DNA of 45,694 nucleotides. Source: an uncultured Oscillospiraceae bacterium. GTDB taxonomy: Bacteria > Bacillota > Clostridia > Oscillospirales > Oscillospiraceae. The notes beneath the pieces are model-generated. The model was not told the DNA's origin. It searched no databases and saw nothing but the letters and a program-made list of their open reading frames with translations. A program made the translations under genes and the position numbers. The first letter of the stretch is position 1. Each line of letters opens with the position of its first letter. Location of the stretch: positions 1 to 45,694 of the forward strand of contig CALXDT010000016.1 in assembly GCA_944387125.1 (NCBI GenBank), given 5' to 3'. Shown here one piece after another: positions 41,927 through 45,694 of this stretch.

Positions 41927-43180
41927 ATGTACGGTAAACCCATTGATTCCATCGGATTTGTATCGCAATATGACCCGGAGCTGGCGGCTATGATGGGGCG
42001 CGAGCTTGACCGCCAAGAATATGGTTTGGAACTGATTGCCTCGGAAAACTTTGCCTCTCCCGCGGTAATCGCTGCTATGGGATCTATCCTGACCAATAAG
42101 TATGCGGAAGGTCTGCCCGGGAAACGATACTATGGCGGATGCCATGTGGTTGATGAGATCGAGCAGTTGTGCATTGACAGAGCCAAAGCCTGCTTTGGCG
42201 CGGAATTTGCCAACGTCCAGCCCCACTCCGGCGCCCAGGCCAATATGGCTGTGCAGCTGGCATTGCTTCAGCCGGGCGATACCCTGATGGGCATGAGCCT
42301 TGCCAATGGCGGCCACCTGTCCCATGGCAGTCCCGCCAACATTTCCGGGAAGTATTATCATGTGGTTTCCTATGACGTCAATCATGATACCGGCCTGATC
42401 GATTATGATCAGATCCGGGATATGGCAAAGCAGTGCCGGCCTAAGCTGATCATTGCGGGAGCTTCCGCTTATCCCCGTGCGATTGATTTCCGGATTTTTG
42501 CCGACATCGCCCATGAGGTTGGCGCGGTTCTGATGGTGGATATGGCTCATATTGCGGGACTGGTTGCCGGCGGTGCGCATATGAGCCCTGTGCCCTATGC
42601 GGATATTGTTACCACCACCACCCACAAGACCCTTCGGGGACCCCGGGGCGGTCTGATTCTGGCAAAGGAGGAATTTGCCAAGAAGCTGAATTCCGCCGTG
42701 TTTCCCGGCACCCAGGGCGGCCCACTGGAGCATGTGATTGCCGCCAAGGCAATTTGTCTGAAAGAGGCAATGCAGCCGCAGTTCAAAACCTATGCCCGGA
42801 ATGTGGTGAAGAACGCCAAAGCAATGGCGGATGCCTTGCTGGAGGAGGGCTTTGATCTTGTCACCGGCGGCACCGACAACCACTTGATGCTCACGGATCT
42901 CCGCCCCATGGGGATCACCGGCAAGGAGCTGCAGGAGCGCTGTGATCACAATCACATTACCCTGAATAAAAACGCCATACCCGGAGATCCCCAGAAGCCG
43001 TCTGTCACCAGCGGCGTGCGAATCGGTACTGCCGCCGTTACCACCCGGGGGTTGGAAGAAGGGGAGATGAAGAAGATCGCCCATTGCCTGGCACTGACTG
43101 CCAGAGACTTTACCGGAACCCAGGCGGAAGTTCAGGAAACTGTTCGGGAAATCTGTCAGAAATTCCCCCTGTATCGATAA
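41927..43180 (+). CDS. glyA: Serine hydroxymethyltransferase
   Basis: A PLP enzyme that interconverts serine plus tetrahydrofolate and glycine plus methylene-tetrahydrofolate, the main source of glycine and one-carbon units. [13 protein letters not shown] (about residues 32-44), [14 protein letters not shown] (about 58-71) and the PLP-lysine motif [14 protein letters not shown] (about 226-239) are present. Length is 417 residues, normal. The ATG at 41927 has AAGGA about 8 nt upstream. The gene sits behind a glycine riboswitch and terminator, so its expression should respond to glycine. A strong terminator follows. Confidence 0.97.
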   Translation: MYGKPIDSIGFVSQYDPELAAMMGRELDRQEYGLELIASENFASPAVIAAMGSILTNKYAEGLPGKRYYGGCHVVDEIEQLCIDRAKACFGAEFANVQPHSGAQANMAVQLALLQPGDTLMGMSLANGGHLSHGSPANISGKYYHVVSYDVNHDTGLIDYDQIRDMAKQCRPKLIIAGASAYPRAIDFRIFADIAHEVGAVLMVDMAHIAGLVAGGAHMSPVPYADIVTTTTHKTLRGPRGGLILAKEEFAKKLNSAVFPGTQGGPLEHVIAAKAICLKEAMQPQFKTYARNVVKNAKAMADALLEEGFDLVTGGTDNHLMLTDLRPMGITGKELQERCDHNHITLNKNAIPGDPQKPSVTSGVRIGTAAVTTRGLEEGEMKKIAHCLALTARDFTGTQAEVQETVREICQKFPLYR

Positions 43181-43189
43181 TATTCTTTG

Positions 43190-43234
43190 GAAGCGCCTCT
43201 CCCTTGGGCAATGCCCGGGAGAGGCGCTTCTTTT
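43190..43234 (+). terminator. Intrinsic terminator of glyA
   Basis: GAAGCGCCTCTCCC (43190-43203) pairs perfectly with GGGAGAGGCGCTTC (43217-43230), with GGGC/GCCC inside and TTTT after. Confidence 0.9.
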
Positions 43235-43307
43235 GGAAAGTTATCCTTGCATTTTCAGAAGATCTGTGCGAAAATACAAAAGAATGTGGGAAATAACGGA
43301 GCGTAGA

Positions 43308-45140
43308 ATGGATAAGCAGGAATTATTGCAACGAATATTTGGATACAGCCAGTTCCGTCCCGGTCAGGAAGAACTGATTGACGGAATGCTGGCCGGACGG
43401 GACGCCTTTGGGATCATGCCTACCGGCGGCGGAAAAAGTATGTGTTACCAGCTGCCGGGACTGCTGCTTCCCGGGATCACCCTGGTGGTTTCACCGCTGA
43501 TTTCTCTGATGCGGGATCAGGTGATGGCCCTGAAGGCAGCCGGGGTGCCGGCAGCCTATATCAACAGCACACTGAACCGCGCCCAGATGCAGCTGGTATA
43601 CCGAAACCTGTTGGCCGGTCAGTATAAAATCGTATACATCGCACCGGAGCGGCTGGATTATCCGGGATTTGGCAGCGTTGCGGAACGGCTTCAGATTTCG
43701 CTGCTGGCTGTGGATGAAGCCCATTGTATCTCCCAGTGGGGGCAGGATTTTCGCCCAAGCTACCTGCGGATCGTAAACTTCATCCGCCAGCTGCCATACC
43801 GTCCTGTGGTTGCGGCCTTTACGGCCACTGCTACCATACAGGTTCGCAGAGATGTGGAGCAGATCCTCCAGCTGCAGAATCCTGTACAGGTGGTAACTGG
43901 CTTTGACCGGCCGAATTTGTATTTTGAAGTCATTCATCCGGAGAGCAAAGATCGGGAGCTGCAGCGCCTGCTGTTTGCCCGCAGGAAGAAAAGCGGGATT
44001 ATATACTGCTCCACCAGGCGGAAGGTGGAATCTGTCTGCCAGAATCTGAACGACATGGGCTATGGAGCGGTTTGCTACCACGCGGGTCTGCCGGATGAAC
44101 AGCGCACCGCCAATCAGGAAGATTTTCTGTACGATCGAAAGCCTATTATGGTGGCTACCAACGCCTTTGGCATGGGAATTGACAAGTCCAATGTGGGTTT
44201 TGTGATCCACTACAATATGCCCAAGAGCATTGAGGCCTATTACCAGGAAGCAGGGCGTGCCGGCAGGGATGGCTCTGAAGCGGACTGCATTCTGCTTTAC
44301 AATGGTTCGGATGTGTACACCGCTCGCTATTTCATCGATAACAGCTCAGAGAATGAGGAAATGGATCCTGCGCAAAGAGCCCGGGTGCGCAGGCAAGAAC
44401 TTGCCCGCCTGGATGCCATGGTAGGCTACTGCAAAACCAAAACCTGCCTGCGGGGATATCTGATGGAATACTTCGGACAGAACCATCCGGAGATCTGTGG
44501 GAACTGCGGCAACTGTTCGGGCAGCTTTCAAACAGTTGATATTACCAAGGAGGCCGGGATCATTCTCACCTGCATCCAGTCCATTGGTGATAAGCTGGGA
44601 TACTCGGTTGGTGTGAACCTGGTTGGAAACGTACTCCGGGGGAGCCGGAACAAGCGTGTTCTGGAGCTGCACCTGGATAAATTGCCGGTGTATGGTCTGC
44701 TCAGCAGTCGCGGCAGAAGTGAAATCCACGGAATGATCGATCACCTGGAGGCGGAAGGCTATCTGCGCACCGAGCAGGAGCATCGGACACTCCTGCTTAC
44801 TTCGGAAGCGGATCAGGTTCTATACCGAAATAAGCCTGTTCTGATGAAAGTGGAGATCGAACCGGATGCCGGCGTTCCGGCGGAGACTTCCGGTAAGATG
44901 GCTGGTGATGAGGGAGAGCTGTTCGACGAGCTGAGAGATCTTCGCAGCACACTGGCCAAAAAGGCAAAACTCCCGGCCTATGTGATTTTCTCCAATGCCA
45001 CCTTAATGGATATGGCAAGAAAGCGCCCCCAGACCATTTCGGAATTTCGGAAGATCTCCGGCGTGGGAGAGATCAAGGCCGCTTGGTATGGGCAAGCCTT
45101 TTTGGAACGGATCCGGCAATTTCAGGATGAGCATTTTTAA
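43308..45140 (+). CDS. recQ: ATP-dependent DNA helicase RecQ
   Basis: A 3'-5' superfamily 2 helicase for recombination repair. The Q-motif region is FGYSQFRPGQEELI (about residues 10-23). Walker A is MPTGGGKSMCYQLP (about 36-49), the DEAH box AVDEAHCISQWGQDFRPSY (about 132-150), motif VI YYQEAGRAGRDGS. Zinc ligands are in CLRGYLMEYFG and CGNCGNCSG. A winged-helix domain and a C-terminal HRDC domain (about 540-607; ISGVGEIKAAWYGQAF) complete the usual 610-residue architecture. The ATG at 43308 has CGGAG upstream; longer in-frame starts run into the glyA terminator region. Confidence 0.95.
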   Translation: MDKQELLQRIFGYSQFRPGQEELIDGMLAGRDAFGIMPTGGGKSMCYQLPGLLLPGITLVVSPLISLMRDQVMALKAAGVPAAYINSTLNRAQMQLVYRNLLAGQYKIVYIAPERLDYPGFGSVAERLQISLLAVDEAHCISQWGQDFRPSYLRIVNFIRQLPYRPVVAAFTATATIQVRRDVEQILQLQNPVQVVTGFDRPNLYFEVIHPESKDRELQRLLFARRKKSGIIYCSTRRKVESVCQNLNDMGYGAVCYHAGLPDEQRTANQEDFLYDRKPIMVATNAFGMGIDKSNVGFVIHYNMPKSIEAYYQEAGRAGRDGSEADCILLYNGSDVYTARYFIDNSSENEEMDPAQRARVRRQELARLDAMVGYCKTKTCLRGYLMEYFGQNHPEICGNCGNCSGSFQTVDITKEAGIILTCIQSIGDKLGYSVGVNLVGNVLRGSRNKRVLELHLDKLPVYGLLSSRGRSEIHGMIDHLEAEGYLRTEQEHRTLLLTSEADQVLYRNKPVLMKVEIEPDAGVPAETSGKMAGDEGELFDELRDLRSTLAKKAKLPAYVIFSNATLMDMARKRPQTISEFRKISGVGEIKAAWYGQAFLERIRQFQDEHF

Positions 45141-45396
45141 GGAACCTCTGAATCTATGTCTGCTGAATAAGTCGCTTTTCGGCTTATTCCCGCACCCTTA
45201 GGCGCGTAATTCCATAAAAACGGCCTTTCAAACCGCTTATGTGCAGCTGGTTTGCATGGCGAGTCATGCAAACCGGTACATCAGAACAACCCGCGAAATG
45301 CCTGAAAGCCTTGGCTTTAAGGCGCTTGGTGCTGTTCAGTACCCATGAAGGAAATGTCTGCGGCTGAATGACGGTTTTTATGAACGATGGTTGCAG
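45141..45396. repeat. Gene-free stretch with a cluster of hairpins, possible repeat element
   Basis: No convincing gene is present. Three inverted repeats stand in a row: GAATAAGTCG/CGGCTTATTC (45166-45190, one wobble pair), a perfect GGTTTGCATG (45249-45258)/CATGCAAACC (45265-45274), and GCCTGAAAGCC/GGCTTTAAGGC (45301-45324, one G-A opposition). The block starts directly after the recQ stop. It does not share sequence with the 80-nt repeats elsewhere in the window. Confidence 0.45.
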
Positions 45397-45397
45397 T

Positions 45398-45440
45398 TTA
45401 AAAAGTGGGAAATCCATTCAGGATTTCTCCACTTTTTAAG
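45398..45440. terminator. Bidirectional terminator, recQ side
   Basis: TTAAAAAGTGG (45398-45408) pairs with CCACTTTTTAA (45429-45439). AAATCC/GGATTT extend the stem after a small internal loop. It has A/T-runs on both strands. Confidence 0.75.
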
Positions 45441-45452
45441 CATTCATCCGGG

Positions 45453-45487
45453 TAAAAAGCGCAAATATCAGCGCTTGGCGATTTTAC
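45453..45487 (-). terminator. Probable terminator of the CotJC-like gene
   Basis: On the minus strand, AAGCGC (45471-45476) pairs with GCGCTT (45457-45462), followed by TTTTACC. The TTTTACC/GGTAAAA ends can pair as well. It lies just after the CotJC-like stop. Confidence 0.6.
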
Positions 45488-45497
45488 CAGAGCATCT

Positions 45498-45694
45498 TTA
45501 GAGATCAATTGCCGGATTCATATAGTATACATTCTTCTGATTCAATTTTTCCCGGAGAAGCTGTACGGCTTCTCCGAAGCGCTGGAAATGGACGATCTCC
45601 CGCTCCCGAAGGAATTTAATTGCATTATTCACGTCAGGATCATCAGATAACCGCAGAATATTGTCATAGGTCACTCTTGCCTTTTGCTCTGCTG
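45498..45694 (-). CDS. Manganese catalase / CotJC-like protein, C-terminal end (5' part beyond window)
   Basis: The last 65 codons of a gene entering from the right edge. The visible residues include AEQKARVTYDNILRLSDDP, then FLREREIVHFQRFGEAVQLL, and the end MNPAIDL. The FLREREIVHFQRFGE wording, with Glu and His metal ligands, is typical of non-haem manganese catalases and the spore coat protein CotJC. Whether it is a peroxide-detoxifying catalase or a spore coat component cannot be told from this end alone; CotJA and CotJB would be expected upstream, outside the window. Confidence 0.85.
   Translation of the reverse strand, partial: AEQKARVTYDNILRLSDDPDVNNAIKFLREREIVHFQRFGEAVQLLREKLNQKNVYYMNPAIDL

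Noticed and set aside
45141-45170. Possible third copy of the 80-nt repeat (shared TGAATCTATG)
   Set aside because: Only 10 bases agree with copy 1, and neither hairpin A nor hairpin B is present.
45184-45417. A 77-codon minus-strand frame between recQ and the CotJC-like gene
   Set aside because: It covers several hairpins and a terminator, has no ribosome binding site and no recognisable protein.
1-45694. tRNA, rRNA, CRISPR arrays, transposases, phage genes
   Set aside because: I looked for cloverleaf strings, evenly spaced repeats and typical transposase or integrase motifs and saw none.

Overview
The window looks like a chromosome segment of a Gram-positive anaerobe of the class Clostridia, probably an Oscillospiraceae/Ruminococcaceae-type gut bacterium. 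The basis is the gene order pyrH-frr-uppS-cdsA-dxr-rseP-ispG-polC, the Gram-positive PolC, strong AAGGAGG-type ribosome binding sites, lipobox solute-binding proteins, a very large 2-hydroxyacyl-CoA dehydratase activase-like protein, and a CotJC/manganese-catalase gene. Base composition looks slightly above 50% GC and is even throughout. I see no tRNA, rRNA, CRISPR array, prophage or intact insertion sequence.

Layout. 1-443 (minus): start of glnS. 697-11236 (plus): a housekeeping run for UMP kinase, ribosome recycling, undecaprenyl phosphate and phospholipid synthesis, the MEP isoprenoid pathway (dxr, ispG), a site-2 protease and PolC. 11350-11802: an RNHCP zinc-ribbon protein, followed by a terminator and the first copy of a structured repeat. 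12086-19873: a probable six-gene operon with a response regulator, histidine kinase, CmpB-like membrane protein, a miniature FtsH-derived protein (N-terminal membrane anchor joined to the C-terminal tail, with no ATPase or protease), a PAP2-family membrane phosphatase and a 1412-residue activase-like ATPase. 19945-21558: a MerR regulator divergent from a YitT-like membrane protein, sharing a promoter with the 19-bp spacer typical of MerR activation. 21768-25139: prfB (no programmed frameshift), secG, the second repeat copy and a PepD-type dipeptidase.

25457-31858: an AraC regulator divergent from an amino-sugar operon (N-acylglucosamine 2-epimerase, lipoprotein, two CUT1 permeases, NagB-like deaminase; no ATPase gene). 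31973-34101 (minus): UDP-galactopyranose mutase and a family 2 glycosyltransferase. 34305-35116: two small divergent genes of unknown function. 35252-41432: a LacI regulator and a ribose-type sugar ABC transporter with a mannose-6-phosphate isomerase. The same 12-bp operator-like sequence lies before lacI and before the transporter, and a 36-codon ORF overlaps the ATPase start. 41673-43180: a single-aptamer glycine riboswitch with an intrinsic terminator in front of glyA. 43308-45140: recQ. 45498-45694 (minus): end of a CotJC-like manganese catalase.

The points most worth a second look are the mini-FtsH and its operon, the dispersed two-hairpin repeat with a GNRA-type loop, the MerR 19-bp-spacer promoter, the glycine riboswitch that looks wired as an OFF switch for glyA, and the coupled small ORF before the sugar ABC ATPase. 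All family assignments come from reading motifs. No database search was run.
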